Positions 9,213 through 18,219 are shown, counted from the first letter of the stretch. The stretch: 64,000 nucleotides of DNA from Ruegeria sp. HKCCD8929 (GCF_013031405.1 NZ_WPZY01000001.1:124001-188000); one strand, 5' to 3'. A program made the numbers and translations. Notes: generated by a model from the sequence alone, not told the origin.

Positions 9213-9704
9213 ATGGCAAAACCGGATGTAACCGTCGAGATCACCTTTTTCTTGCCCGATGGCGAGGCTGTGAGCGAGGCTGACGCGGCCAGGGCCGACC
9301 CGTCCCGGTTCGGGGTCAGCTATCATCTGGAAGGCTCGCTCGACATCACGGCGGGCGAGGTCATGGCGACAGTTGAGGATGCGTTGCTGTATATGGTGCC
9401 GGGGCTGTGTTTCGACGCGGTGGCGCAGTTGCGGGACACCGGTGAGGCCGAGTTTGCATCGTGGAGTTCGGACGAGCGTCTGACCCTGCGCCGCGATGGC
9501 GATGAGATCGAGATCAAGGGCGTGTACCTGCCACCGGTGCGGTTTCCGGCCGATGCGCTGGAGGCGGGACTGCTGGCCGCAGGATTGCGCTTTGTCGAAT
9601 TGAGGGCGCGGGTCTGGCCGGATGAGGCCGCAGAGGACACGGATTCCCTGAACGAGCGGGCCGCTGCCGCGCAGGCTGCGCTGGAGGGCGGAGGCGCGGG
9701 TTGA
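9213..9704 (+). CDS. Small acidic protein, candidate immunity partner
   Basis: A 163-residue acidic protein beginning 19 bp after the giant repeat gene, with GAGGA upstream of the ATG. It has no signal peptide or membrane segment. Beta-type segments such as VTVEITFFLPDG and EIEIKGVYLPPVRFP alternate with helices, and the tail (from about residue 133) is Ala/Glu-rich. I recognise no family. A short, acidic, soluble protein directly downstream of a long repeat protein with a distinct C-terminal domain is the classic arrangement of an immunity gene, but this is an inference from layout only. Confidence 0.65.
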   Translation: MAKPDVTVEITFFLPDGEAVSEADAARADPSRFGVSYHLEGSLDITAGEVMATVEDALLYMVPGLCFDAVAQLRDTGEAEFASWSSDERLTLRRDGDEIEIKGVYLPPVRFPADALEAGLLAAGLRFVELRARVWPDEAAEDTDSLNERAAAAQAALEGGGAG

Positions 9705-10249
9705 CCCCGGGGGCAGGGCGGACCGCGATCTGATATCGGGTTTTGTTGAATGGGCCTTACGAAACGGGCGTTGCGTATCGAACGGGTTTGGAGTCAGACC
9801 GGAAGGGGCAGCCTCGTCAAACCATGTACGCTCCGGCATTGGAGATACTTAAATAAATTGCGCCCGCACAATCGAACGATGGGGAATTCATCGCGCTCGC
9901 TTTTGATCGTTTGGGGAAACCAATACTGCGCCATAGCCCGCCGGACATGCATGGCGATACAATAGTTACCTACTAAAATCCTCCTTTCCCGTCTCGCAAG
10001 GTGTTTACATATTTGCCCTATGGCTGTCACGGGAGCGTGAAGGCAAGCGTTAACGCATCGTAAAAAATGGCAGGATTTGAAACTTTTTTTGACGAATCTG
10101 CCCAAATGGCCCGTTTGAGTCCCCGTCCGGCGCGGGTTTGAGCGGCGTTTTCGGGCGGCGGTGTAATACCTTCGGGTGTGTTTGCCCAAGGGGCGACTCC
10201 GGTTAGCCTGTGTCCACCGTCAGCGGCCAGAGGGGCGCGGGGAGGAGCC
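9705..10249. other. 545-bp intergenic region, partly AT-rich
   Basis: No convincing gene is seen. The central part (about 9830-10095) is clearly more AT-rich than its surroundings, includes runs such as ACTTTTTTTGACG near 10082-10094, and has a 10-bp palindrome GCGTTAACGC at 10047-10056. Short open frames here have no ribosome binding site or codon bias. It probably contains the promoter of the moxR operon, which starts at 10250 behind GGAGGAG. The base composition may also mark the edge of the possibly acquired repeat-protein locus. Confidence 0.5.
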
Positions 10250-11206
10250 ATGGACACCAGACCGGAGACCCCGCCAAGCGGCGTGAGGGCCCTGTCTGCG
10301 CATCTTGCGCAGGGCCTGGTGGGTCATGAGCAACTGATCGAACGGCTGCTGATCGCGCTGCTGGACGGCGGGCATTTGCTGATCGAGGGCGCGCCCGGGC
10401 TGGCCAAGACCCGCGCGGTCAAGTGGCTGTCGAACGCGGTCGAGGGCAGTTTTGCGCGGATTCAGTGCACGCCGGACCTGATGCCCTCGGACCTGACCGG
10501 GACGCCGGTCTATCGCCCGCAGGACGGCACGTTCGAGTTCGTGCCGGGGCCGGTGTTTCACAATCTGGTTCTGGTCGATGAGATCAACCGTGCCCCGCCC
10601 AAAGTGCAGTCGGCCCTGCTGGAGGCGATGGCCGAGCATCAGGTGACGGCGGGCAACGAGACCCATATCCTGCCCGATCCGTTCCTTGTGGTGGCGACCC
10701 AGAACCCGATCGAGCATGACGGCACCTTTCCCTTGCCCGAGGCGCAGCTCGACCGGTTTCTGCTGCATGTGGTGTTGCGCCTGCCGAATCTGGAGACCGA
10801 GCGGAAAATCCTCGATCTGGTCGAGGCCGAGACACAGGATGGCCCGCCTGAGCCGGGGCAGTTGACGCTGGAGGATCTGAGCGCGGCGCGGGCGCAGGTA
10901 CGGGCGGTGCATCTGGCGCCAGAACTGCGCGACTATATCGTGCGGCTGGTTACCGCCACGCGGGACGGGCCGCATGCAGAGGACGTGGAGCATGCGGTGT
11001 CGCCCCGTGGCTCGCTGGCGCTGGCCGCGTCGGCGCGGGCGCGGGCCTATTTGCGCGGGCGCGACTATGCGCTGCCCGAGGATGTCGCCGCATTGGCGCC
11101 GGATGCGCTGGCGCATCGGATGGTGCTGACATGGCGGGCGGTGGCCGATGGGCGCAAGCCGCGTGATCTGGTGGAGGACATTCTGAAAACCGTGGAGCCG
11201 CTGTGA
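10250..11206 (+). CDS. moxR: MoxR-type AAA ATPase
   Basis: A 318-residue MoxR-family ATPase, chosen start ATG 10250 behind GGAGGAG. Visible motifs are Walker A GAPGLAKTRA (about residues 46-55), Walker B LVDEINRAPPKVQSALLEAM, and sensor 1 VVATQNPIEHDGTFPLPEAQLDRF. MoxR proteins act as chaperone-like remodelers together with VWA-domain partners, often for maturation of metal- or cofactor-bearing proteins; the founding member serves methanol dehydrogenase. The gene begins a seven-gene run with overlapping junctions (GTGA, ATGA), so it is translationally coupled. Being 18 kb from xoxF, a role in methanol dehydrogenase assembly is possible, but the gene order also fits the general Bat type. Confidence 0.93.
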   Translation: MDTRPETPPSGVRALSAHLAQGLVGHEQLIERLLIALLDGGHLLIEGAPGLAKTRAVKWLSNAVEGSFARIQCTPDLMPSDLTGTPVYRPQDGTFEFVPGPVFHNLVLVDEINRAPPKVQSALLEAMAEHQVTAGNETHILPDPFLVVATQNPIEHDGTFPLPEAQLDRFLLHVVLRLPNLETERKILDLVEAETQDGPPEPGQLTLEDLSAARAQVRAVHLAPELRDYIVRLVTATRDGPHAEDVEHAVSPRGSLALAASARARAYLRGRDYALPEDVAALAPDALAHRMVLTWRAVADGRKPRDLVEDILKTVEPL

Positions 11207-12108
11207 CCGGGCCATTGGCAGCCGTTGGTGTGACGCTTGCGTCCGAGACGCTGATCGCGCTGCGCCGGGTGGCCCTGCTGGCGGATGCGGCGCCGGTTCT
11301 GGCGGCGCTGCCGGGCGGGTTTGCCACGCGGCGCAAGGGACATGGGCTCGAAGTTGCGGATATGCGCGAATACGTGGCCGGGGATGACATCCGGCATCTG
11401 GACCGGGGTACCACCGCGCGCACCGGGCGCCTGCATGTGCGCCAGTTTCAGGAGGAGCGCGACCGCATCAGCCTGCTGGTCGCCGATTTCCGGCCCCCGA
11501 TGTTCTGGGGCCTGCGCCGGGCGTTTCTGTCGGTGGCCGCAGCCGAGGCGCTGGCTTTGATCGGCTGGCACGTGGTGGAAAGCGGCGGGCGCGTGGGGTT
11601 GCTGGCCATCACGCCGGGGGCGCCGGTGGTGGTGCCGCCACGGGGGCGGACGCGGGGTATGCTGGATGTGATCGGCGGGCTGGTTCAGGCCCATCAGGAT
11701 GGTCTTGAGGCCGTGATGTCCGGTCAGGATGAGGGCGCGCCGCTGGATCGCGCCTTGATCCGGGCTGGGCGGCTGGTGCCGCCAGGATCCGAGATCGTCA
11801 TCGCCTCGGGCTTTGACGCCCCCGGCGCCGGATTTCGGGACCGGATGGACGCGCTGGCCCATCGCCGCAGCCCGCGCCTGATCCTGATCACCGAGGCCGA
11901 TCCGGGCCGCCTGCCGCGCGGGTCGTATCCGATCCGGATGGCCGATGGCCGTTCCGTCCGCGTGCATCTTGCCGAAGCCGCTGCCAAGGACGCAGAGCTG
12001 CATCGGCAGATCGGCGCGCGCCCGGCGCTGGTCGTGAATGCCGGCGACAGTGTCGAGGAAACGGCGCGGCGCATTTCGGCGGCCTTTCCGGTGAGGCACG
12101 CGGCATGA
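11203..12108 (+). CDS. DUF58 protein of the MoxR operon
   Basis: A 301-residue protein starting with GTG in a GTGA overlap with moxR. The DUF58 core is plain: MREYVAGDDIRHLDRGTTARTGRLHVRQFQEERDR at about residues 55-90 followed by LLVADFRPPM. DUF58 proteins pair with MoxR ATPases and are distantly VWA-like. It corresponds in position to MxaS of methanol-oxidation clusters and to the DUF58 member of Bat operons. No signal peptide; probably at the inner face of the membrane or cytoplasmic. Confidence 0.9.
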   Translation: MTGPLAAVGVTLASETLIALRRVALLADAAPVLAALPGGFATRRKGHGLEVADMREYVAGDDIRHLDRGTTARTGRLHVRQFQEERDRISLLVADFRPPMFWGLRRAFLSVAAAEALALIGWHVVESGGRVGLLAITPGAPVVVPPRGRTRGMLDVIGGLVQAHQDGLEAVMSGQDEGAPLDRALIRAGRLVPPGSEIVIASGFDAPGAGFRDRMDALAHRRSPRLILITEADPGRLPRGSYPIRMADGRSVRVHLAEAAAKDAELHRQIGARPALVVNAGDSVEETARRISAAFPVRHAA

Positions 12109-12473
12109 CGGATACACCTCTCTCCGAAGCCACCATGCTGGCCAGTCTGCGCGACATTCAATTGCCTGTGGAGGCTGCTGGCGGGCTGGGGGCGGAGCTG
12201 GCCGTGGCCATGGGCGGCGCGGGGCTGTGTGCCCTGGGAGTCGTTGCCCTGTTGCGCCTGCTCAGCCGACGGCAGGTTCTGCAAACCAAGACGCTGGGCG
12301 ATGCGCTTGCCGCGTTGTCCGATGCCTCGGACCCCGAGCGGCGCGTGGCGTTGTTGCATCTGCTGCGCACCCATGCGCCCGCGCGATATGCGGCGCTGAA
12401 AGCAGACCTCTATCGCCCGGAGGGTGGCCCGGACATCGCAACGCTGGAGGCGGAGGTCGCGCGCCTTGTTTGA
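12105..12473 (+). CDS. DUF4381-like small membrane protein
   Basis: A 122-residue protein overlapping the DUF58 gene by 4 bp. The N-terminus has LASLRDIQLPVEA, matching the LRDIHLP signature of DUF4381 proteins that sit between DUF58 and VWA genes in these operons. One membrane helix spans about residues 28-48 (LGAELAVAMGGAGLCALGVVALL), and the cytoplasmic tail has LLRTHAPARYAALKADLYRP. Divergent from the usual family, which carries Trp/Pro-rich residues before the helix. Likely a membrane scaffold for the MoxR-VWA assembly. Confidence 0.7.
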   Translation: MTDTPLSEATMLASLRDIQLPVEAAGGLGAELAVAMGGAGLCALGVVALLRLLSRRQVLQTKTLGDALAALSDASDPERRVALLHLLRTHAPARYAALKADLYRPEGGPDIATLEAEVARLV

Positions 12474-13428
12474 GCTGGCCGACCCATTGGTGCTTGTTTT
12501 GCTGCCCTTGCCGTTCATCGCCGCGCGGCTGCTGGCGCCGCGGGGCTTTTCCGGTCGCACGCTGCTGGTGCCGGATCGCATCGGTGGTGCCCTGCTGGCC
12601 GCCAGCCGGGCGCGGTTGGGGCAGGGGCGGTTTTCCCTGAAACAGGGGCTGCTCTGGGCCATCTGGGGGCTGACCCTGTTTGCCCTGTCGGGGCCGCGCG
12701 ATCTGGCGCCGGTGTCGGCGCTCAAGGTGTCGGGTCGCGATCTGGCGATTGCGCTCGATCTGTCGGGCTCGATGGTGCGCGACGATTTTCACTTGAACGG
12801 GCAGCAGGTGAGCCGGTTGGAGGCCGTCACCGCCATCGGGGCCGAGTTTGCCCGCAGGCGCGGCGGGGATCGGGTGGCGCTGATCGTGTTCGGGTCCGAG
12901 GCCTATTACGCCACCCCGTTCACCTTCGATACGCAGGCCGTCGCGCAGCGGATCGAGGAGGCGACCATCGGGATATCGGGGCGCGCGACGAACATCTCGG
13001 ACGGGCTCGGGCTGGCGCTGAAGCGGATGGCGGAGAGCGAGGCGGCATCGCGCGTGGTTATCCTGTTGTCGGACGGGGTCAACAATGCGGGCGCGACCAA
13101 CCCCCTGGGCGTGGCCGAGCTGGCGGCGCGGATGGGGGTGCGGGTGCACACGATCGCGCTGGGCCCGAAGGATCTGGAAAGTGCGGCAGCGGGTGAGCGC
13201 GGGGTGGTGGACGCCGCCACGCTGGGGGCGATTGCGCGGATCTCGGGCGGCGAGAGTTTTCGCGTGAAAACCACCGAGGATTTGATCGCCGTGACCCAGG
13301 CGCTGGACCGGCTGGAGGCCACGGATAGCGACGGTCTGGCGGCGGAGGTTTATCGCGACTATTGGCCATGGCCCGCCGCGCTGGCGGTGGTGCTGGGTCT
13401 GTTCCTGCTGTGGAGGGACGTGGAATGA
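12466..13428 (+). CDS. VWA-domain membrane protein (BatA/MxaC-like)
   Basis: Likely begins at TTG 12466, overlapping the previous stop and preceded by GGAGG; this gives LFELADPLVLVLLPLPF, the usual opening of BatA-type proteins (320 residues). Two N-terminal membrane helices (about 5-22 and 60-80) are followed by a VWA domain with MIDAS motif DLSGSM, then Thr and Asp (LSDGVNNAG), and a final membrane helix near the C-terminus (WPAALAVVLGLFLLW). The domain faces the periplasm. Partners are MoxR and the second VWA protein. Confidence 0.88.
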   Translation: MFELADPLVLVLLPLPFIAARLLAPRGFSGRTLLVPDRIGGALLAASRARLGQGRFSLKQGLLWAIWGLTLFALSGPRDLAPVSALKVSGRDLAIALDLSGSMVRDDFHLNGQQVSRLEAVTAIGAEFARRRGGDRVALIVFGSEAYYATPFTFDTQAVAQRIEEATIGISGRATNISDGLGLALKRMAESEAASRVVILLSDGVNNAGATNPLGVAELAARMGVRVHTIALGPKDLESAAAGERGVVDAATLGAIARISGGESFRVKTTEDLIAVTQALDRLEATDSDGLAAEVYRDYWPWPAALAVVLGLFLLWRDVE

Positions 13429-14324
13429 GCGGGCTGGACGTCACCCTGCTCAGGCCGCTCTGGCTGCTGGCGCTGCCCGTGCTGGGGCTGGTCGGCTGGT
13501 GGCTCTGGTCGCGGCGCGGCGGGTTCGGGGCGTGGGACAAGGCGGCCGATCCGGTGTTGATGCAGGCGATGGCGGCGCTTGGCCGGGTCGATGCCGCCGC
13601 GGCCCGTCTGCCGATGGCGGTGCTGCTGGGGGCGGTTGCACTGTGTGTGCTGGCGCTCTCCGGTCCGGCGGTCGAGCGGCGCGACACGCAATCCTACCGC
13701 AATCTCGACGGGGTGCTGTTTCTGGTCGATGCCTCGCCCAGCGTGACCGAGGATGCGCGCTGGCCACAGATGCTGACCATGGGTCGGTTCGGTTTGGGCG
13801 CCCTTGGCACGCGGCCCGGTGGGATCATCGTTTTTGCGGGCGATGCCTACGTGGCGTCGGACATGACGGCGGATCATCTGCAACTGGGGCAGAGCTTTTC
13901 CCTGATCGACGCCGATACCGTGCCCGACCCGGGTTCGCGCCCCGAACGGGCGCTGTCGCTGGCCGCCGGGCTGCTGGCCGGGGCCGAGGTGATTGCGGGT
14001 GACGTGGTGATGTTCACCGATGGGGCCGGGCTGGGGCCGGCCTCGTTGCAGGAGGCGGCGGCGATTGCCGGGCAGGGCACGCGGGTGTCGCTGGTTGCGC
14101 TGGGCGATCCGGTGCCCGCGATGGCGACCCATGCGAGTGTCGGGGGCGGGCAGGTGTTCACGCTGGACCAGACCGACGATCTGGGGCGGTGGTTGGCGGA
14201 TGAGGCGAGAACCCGTCTGGAGCGGCAGGATTACCCGTTGCTCTACTGGCGCGACATGGGCCGTTACCTGCTGGTGCTTGCGCTGTTGCCGCTGCTGTTG
14301 CTGTTCCGGAGGGAGGCCGCATGA
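13425..14324 (+). CDS. Second VWA-domain membrane protein (BatB/MxaL-like)
   Basis: A 299-residue protein from ATG 13425 in an ATGA overlap. It has N-terminal helices (LLRPLWLLALPVLGLVGWWLW and about 60-78), a VWA domain with MIDAS DASPSV (a slightly unusual DxSxS) and FTDGAGLG, and a C-terminal helix (LLVLALLPLLLLF). Gene order MoxR-DUF58-DUF4381-VWA-VWA-TPR-BatD is the common aerotolerance-type (Bat) arrangement. In methanol clusters, equivalents are MxaC and MxaL, so either naming is possible. Confidence 0.85.
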   Translation: MSGLDVTLLRPLWLLALPVLGLVGWWLWSRRGGFGAWDKAADPVLMQAMAALGRVDAAAARLPMAVLLGAVALCVLALSGPAVERRDTQSYRNLDGVLFLVDASPSVTEDARWPQMLTMGRFGLGALGTRPGGIIVFAGDAYVASDMTADHLQLGQSFSLIDADTVPDPGSRPERALSLAAGLLAGAEVIAGDVVMFTDGAGLGPASLQEAAAIAGQGTRVSLVALGDPVPAMATHASVGGGQVFTLDQTDDLGRWLADEARTRLERQDYPLLYWRDMGRYLLVLALLPLLLLFRREAA

Positions 14325-14995
14325 GGGCGCTGGCGATCTTCTCTCTGGCCGCCTTGGTGCTGGCCACAGCGCTTGGCGGCACCGCGCCCTATGGCCGGGT
14401 TTTGCTGGCGCTGGGTCTGCCCGGTTTGGCGGCGCAGGTCTTTGAGGATGCGGAGTGGCAGGGCGTGGCCCTGTACCGGGCGGGGGATTTCGACGGCGCG
14501 GCGCGGGCCTTTGATGTGGCGCGCGCGCAATACAACCTCGGCAATGCCGAGGCGCATCGGGGGCGCTATGCCGCGGCACTTGAGGCGTATGATCTGGCGA
14601 TTGCGCAAGGGCACGCGGATGCGCGGGCCAATTTTGACGTGGTCGCCAGCTACTACGCCGGTCTGGGCATCGATCCGGAGGCTCTGGGCCTGTTTCCCGA
14701 GCGCAAGGAGGGGCCCAAGGTCGAGAGCTTTGTCGCGCGCGGCGATGCGCGGGCGGCGGGAACCGGCAGCGACGTGACGAACTCCAACACGATGCTGGGG
14801 CTGGCGCAGCTGGACAGTCATGGGCGTCTGGGTGTGCGGCGGATCTTCGATGACACGTTCATGGTGGCCGATGAGCGCTGGTTGCAGCAATTGTCGGACG
14901 TGCCGGGCGAGTTCATGGCGGCCCGTATCGCGCAGGAACACAAGCGGCGGGTCAAGCTGGGTCTTGCCCCGCCCGCGCCGGAGGACCCGCGATGA
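14321..14995 (+). CDS. TPR protein of the MoxR operon (BatC-like)
   Basis: A 224-residue protein overlapping the second VWA gene by 4 bp. An N-terminal hydrophobic segment (LAIFSLAALVLATALGG) is probably an uncleaved anchor or signal. Residues 44-110 contain TPR-like units (GVALYRAGDFDGAARAFDVARAQYNLGNAEAHRGRYAAALEAYDLAI). The C-terminal half is not repetitive. BatC proteins bind the VWA partners in the periplasm. Here the TPR part is a separate gene rather than fused to the VWA protein, as seen in some Bat operons. Confidence 0.8.
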   Translation: MRALAIFSLAALVLATALGGTAPYGRVLLALGLPGLAAQVFEDAEWQGVALYRAGDFDGAARAFDVARAQYNLGNAEAHRGRYAAALEAYDLAIAQGHADARANFDVVASYYAGLGIDPEALGLFPERKEGPKVESFVARGDARAAGTGSDVTNSNTMLGLAQLDSHGRLGVRRIFDDTFMVADERWLQQLSDVPGEFMAARIAQEHKRRVKLGLAPPAPEDPR

Positions 14996-16194
14996 GGTGG
15001 TTGCTCCTGTGTCTCATGCTCTGGCCTGTGTCCGCGCTGGCGCAGTCGAAAACGGTGCTGCCGTCCGAATTGTCGCTGAGCGTGCGTGTCGAAGAGGGCG
15101 CCGGGACCCCGTTCACGCGCGAGATGGTGTTGCTCACCATCCGCGGCCTCTACCGGCGGCATATCACCCGGGAAAGCCTGATCCAGCCGGATTTCGACGG
15201 GTTCAGCTGGTCGCAGCTTGGTCCCGACAGCTGGACAGAGGAGCGGATCGGGGGCCGGACCGTCAAGGTCTTTACCCGGCGCATGGCGGTCTATCCGGAT
15301 CGGGCCGGGACGCTGACCATCGGGCCGTTCACCCATGTTCTGACGCTGACGGATGAAGGGGACGACTGGTTCGAGCACCGCATCCAGTCCGATCCGCTGA
15401 CCATCGAGGTCGCGCCGGCGCCGCAGGATCAGGGCTGGTGGTTTCCGGTGCGCAGGCTGGAAGTGTCGGATCAGTGGTCCAATGCGCCCGATCAGCTGAA
15501 ACCCGGCGAGGGCGTGCTGCGCGTGGTGCGGATCGAGGCGTTGGGCGCGACACCGGAGATGATCCCGCCGATGCCCGAGCTGACCTCGCCCTCGGCCATG
15601 ATCTTTCCGCATCCCGAAAAGCGGCTGGTGGAGCTGACGCCGCAGGGACCGGTCACTTACGCCTTCTGGCGCTGGACCATCCGTCCGACCAACGACACCT
15701 CGACCATCGTCGAGCCGCTGAGCTTTACCTATTTCGACACGGTGCGGCGGGCGGCGCAGGAGGTGACCATTTCGGCGCAGCGGGTGGCCTATGGCGCGGT
15801 CACCGCTGAACCGGCCCCAGTGCCGCAACAGGTTACGGCAGCCGTGTTGCCGGGATGGCCGGTCGCACTTGTCGCGGGCCTTGTCTTTGCGTTTGGAACG
15901 GGTCTGGGGATGTGGGGGCGCAGGCTGATCGGGTTCCGTGCGTTGCGGCGCTTCACGGCGCTTGATCCGCTGGCGTGGCGGGTGCGGCGGATGGCGTGGG
16001 CCGGCGACACGCCCGGACTGCGTCGCGCGGCCACGGCGCTGATGCGGCGGGACGGGGCATCGCAGGCGCGCGCCGATCTGATCCGCGAATTCGACCGGGC
16101 CTGGTTTGCGCCGGGCCGACCCGGCCCCGACCCGGTTTCCTTTGCGCGCCGCTTTCTGCGGGCGGCGCCATCCACGGGGGGACATATGACGTGA
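14992..16194 (+). CDS. BatD-like exported membrane protein
   Basis: A 400-residue protein, last of the operon, with a cleavable signal peptide (MRWLLLCLMLWPVSALAQS). The periplasmic part is beta-rich, as in BatD proteins (VRVEEGAGTPFTREMVLLTIRG; TRRMAVYPDRAGTLTIGPFTH), and one membrane helix lies at about residues 283-305, followed by a basic cytoplasmic tail of about 90 residues. BatD completes the MoxR-VWA complex in the envelope. The following region to 16319 carries the promoter of the next operon. Confidence 0.8.
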   Translation: MRWLLLCLMLWPVSALAQSKTVLPSELSLSVRVEEGAGTPFTREMVLLTIRGLYRRHITRESLIQPDFDGFSWSQLGPDSWTEERIGGRTVKVFTRRMAVYPDRAGTLTIGPFTHVLTLTDEGDDWFEHRIQSDPLTIEVAPAPQDQGWWFPVRRLEVSDQWSNAPDQLKPGEGVLRVVRIEALGATPEMIPPMPELTSPSAMIFPHPEKRLVELTPQGPVTYAFWRWTIRPTNDTSTIVEPLSFTYFDTVRRAAQEVTISAQRVAYGAVTAEPAPVPQQVTAAVLPGWPVALVAGLVFAFGTGLGMWGRRLIGFRALRRFTALDPLAWRVRRMAWAGDTPGLRRAATALMRRDGASQARADLIREFDRAWFAPGRPGPDPVSFARRFLRAAPSTGGHMT

Positions 16195-16318
16195 TATCGC
16201 AAAAATGCCGAGGCAGCGCGGGACCGACACAGGGAAGTTCCGCGCAAATCCAGGGTCTCGATTCGAAACGGTTGAAATCATTTGCGCTTTGGCTAGCTTT
16301 TGCTTGGGAGGAACTATA

Positions 16319-17038
16319 ATGCAGACGACGGTGCGCCCGGTGACAGCGGGGCCTGTGTCCAATGTCTTGATCGTTGACGACCATCCGCTTTACCGCGATG
16401 CGCTGGCCTCGGCGCTGGAACTGGGCTTTGACGCCTGCCAGATTCGCAAGGCGTGTACGCTGAAAGAGACATTCGAGACGCTTGAAGACGGGTTCGAGCC
16501 CGATCTGATCATGTTCGATCTGAAACTGCCCGACGTGGCGGGCATTTCGGGATTTCAGGAATTGCGGAAACGCTTGCCGGCGGCGCGGGTGCTGGTGATC
16601 TCGTCGCTGGCCTCGGCCGAGCTGGTGCGATCGCTGCTGGACAGCGGGGCGATGGGGTTTCTGCCCAAGGATGCCTCGGTGCAGACGCTGAAGTTTGCGT
16701 TGAACGAGATTGCGTCCGGCCGGCGCTATGTGCCGCAGGAGTATCGCCAGACCGCCGAGACGCCGGCGCCGGAACAATGCGAGTTCCGCTCGACCCCGGA
16801 ATTGTCGACCTTGACCCCGCAGCAGACGCGCATCCTCAAGCTGATCTGCGCGGGCAAGCCGAACAAGCAGATCGCCTATGAACTGTCGCTGGCCGAGGCG
16901 ACGGTAAAGGCGCATATCACCGCGCTGCTGCGGCGGCTGGGCGTGCGCAACCGGACTCAGGCGGTGGTTCTGGTCGATTCCGTTCTGGCGCGTCAGGCCG
17001 GCAGCGAACCGGAGGCGCGCGCCTTTCTAAAACACTAA
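16319..17038 (+). CDS. NarL/LuxR-type response regulator (AgmR/FlhR-like)
   Basis: Chosen start ATG 16319, 7 bp after GGGAGGA; 239 residues. The receiver domain has VLIVDDHPLYRDAL and phospho-acceptor Asp67 in MFDLKLPD; the output domain has the LuxR-type helix-turn-helix STLTPQQTRILKLICAGKPNKQIAYELSLAEATVKAHITALLRRLGV at about 163-210. Regulators of this type control PQQ-alcohol dehydrogenase genes in pseudomonads (AgmR/ErbR) and methanol/formaldehyde oxidation in Paracoccus (FlhR). It precedes a FIST gene and a hybrid kinase on the same strand, which fits such a regulatory unit for the quinoprotein region. Confidence 0.88.
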   Translation: MQTTVRPVTAGPVSNVLIVDDHPLYRDALASALELGFDACQIRKACTLKETFETLEDGFEPDLIMFDLKLPDVAGISGFQELRKRLPAARVLVISSLASAELVRSLLDSGAMGFLPKDASVQTLKFALNEIASGRRYVPQEYRQTAETPAPEQCEFRSTPELSTLTPQQTRILKLICAGKPNKQIAYELSLAEATVKAHITALLRRLGVRNRTQAVVLVDSVLARQAGSEPEARAFLKH

Positions 17039-17061
17039 TTCGAAACGCCATAGGATTGACC

Positions 17062-18219
17062 ATGCTCGACATCACAGACGGCCCCACCTTCATCCAGATC
17101 GGTCAGTCCGGGTCCGCTGACGCGCGCGTGGCGGTCCGAGAGGCGGCATCGGGGCTGGATCTGGCCAAGACCCGGTTCGTGCTGGCCTTCATCCCGAGCA
17201 CGCTGGATCTGACAGACGCGATGGGCGGGATTGACGACAGCCTTGCCGGGGTTCCGGTCTTTGGCTGCACCACGGCCGGGCAGATCACCACCAAAGGGTA
17301 TGAGACCGACGCGCTGTTGCTGCTGGCCTTTCCCAAGGCCAATTTTCGCTGTGCGTCGATCCTGTTTGAGGACCTGAACCCACTGGATACGACGAGCATC
17401 GCCCAGCAGGCGCAGAAACAGACCGAGAAGTTTCAGCACACGGCGGGCTGGAACCGGCTGGCGCTGATGTTCTCGGACGGGCTGTCGAAGCAGGAGGATC
17501 TGTTGGTCTCGACCCTTGAGACGGTGCTGGATGGGTTGCCCATATTTGGTGGTTCAGCCGGGGATGGGCTGCTGTTTCAGAAGACCTTTGTGCTGCACAA
17601 GGGCGAGGCGCACACCAATGCCGCCATCCTGCTGCTGATCGAGACCAATCTGCAGTTTCAGGGCTTTGGGTTCGATCACTTCCTGCCGGTGGGCTCTCCG
17701 ATCATCATCACCGATGCGGACCCGGATGAACGGGTGGTCTATGAGATCAACGGCGCGCCTGCCGCCGAGGAATATGCGCGGCTGGTCGGCTGTCCGGTGG
17801 ATGCCTTGTCGCCGCAGGTGTTTGCCGAGAACCCGATGCTGTTGCGGCATAACCTGAAATATTATGTCCGCGCGATCCGGGATGCGACCGCCGGGCATGC
17901 GCTTTCGTTTCTGGCGGCCATCGATGACGGTCTGATCATGACGCTGGGGCGTGGGCAGGCGATCTTGAAGACGCTTGAGACCGGTCTGAGCGTGAAGGAT
18001 CACAAGGGGCGCGCGCCGGACTTCATCCTTGGGTTCGATTGCGTGCTGCGCAAGCTGGAAATCGAGCAGAAGCAGCTGCGCCGGCAGGTGTCCGACATAT
18101 TGCAGTCGCGGCGGGTGCTTGGGTTCAACACCTATGGCGAGCAGCAATCGGGCGTTCACATGAACCAGACCTTTGTGGGCGTTGCGTTCTTTGAGCCCGA
18201 GACCCGGACGCTGAACTGA
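17062..18219 (+). CDS. FIST-domain sensory protein
   Basis: A 385-residue soluble protein with both FIST N and C domains: VFGCTTAGQI near residue 70, IFGGSAGDGL near 165, and the C-terminal GFNTYGEQ...HMNQTFVGVAF. FIST domains are proposed small-ligand (possibly amino-acid) sensors. ATG 17062 is preferred over an upstream TTG because AGGA lies 7 bp before it. Its stop overlaps the start of the hybrid kinase, so the two are coupled; a FIST protein next to an ErcS'/NahK-type kinase is a known arrangement in alcohol-oxidation loci of pseudomonads. It likely passes a ligand signal to the kinase. Confidence 0.9.
   Translation: MLDITDGPTFIQIGQSGSADARVAVREAASGLDLAKTRFVLAFIPSTLDLTDAMGGIDDSLAGVPVFGCTTAGQITTKGYETDALLLLAFPKANFRCASILFEDLNPLDTTSIAQQAQKQTEKFQHTAGWNRLALMFSDGLSKQEDLLVSTLETVLDGLPIFGGSAGDGLLFQKTFVLHKGEAHTNAAILLLIETNLQFQGFGFDHFLPVGSPIIITDADPDERVVYEINGAPAAEEYARLVGCPVDALSPQVFAENPMLLRHNLKYYVRAIRDATAGHALSFLAAIDDGLIMTLGRGQAILKTLETGLSVKDHKGRAPDFILGFDCVLRKLEIEQKQLRRQVSDILQSRRVLGFNTYGEQQSGVHMNQTFVGVAFFEPETRTLN

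Noticed and set aside
9750..9965. A 71-codon + strand frame
   Set aside because: No ribosome binding site, unusual composition and no similarity to known proteins; intergenic.
10047..10056. Palindrome GCGTTAACGC
   Set aside because: A single 10-bp palindrome without a second copy or nearby regulator gene is not enough for an operator call.
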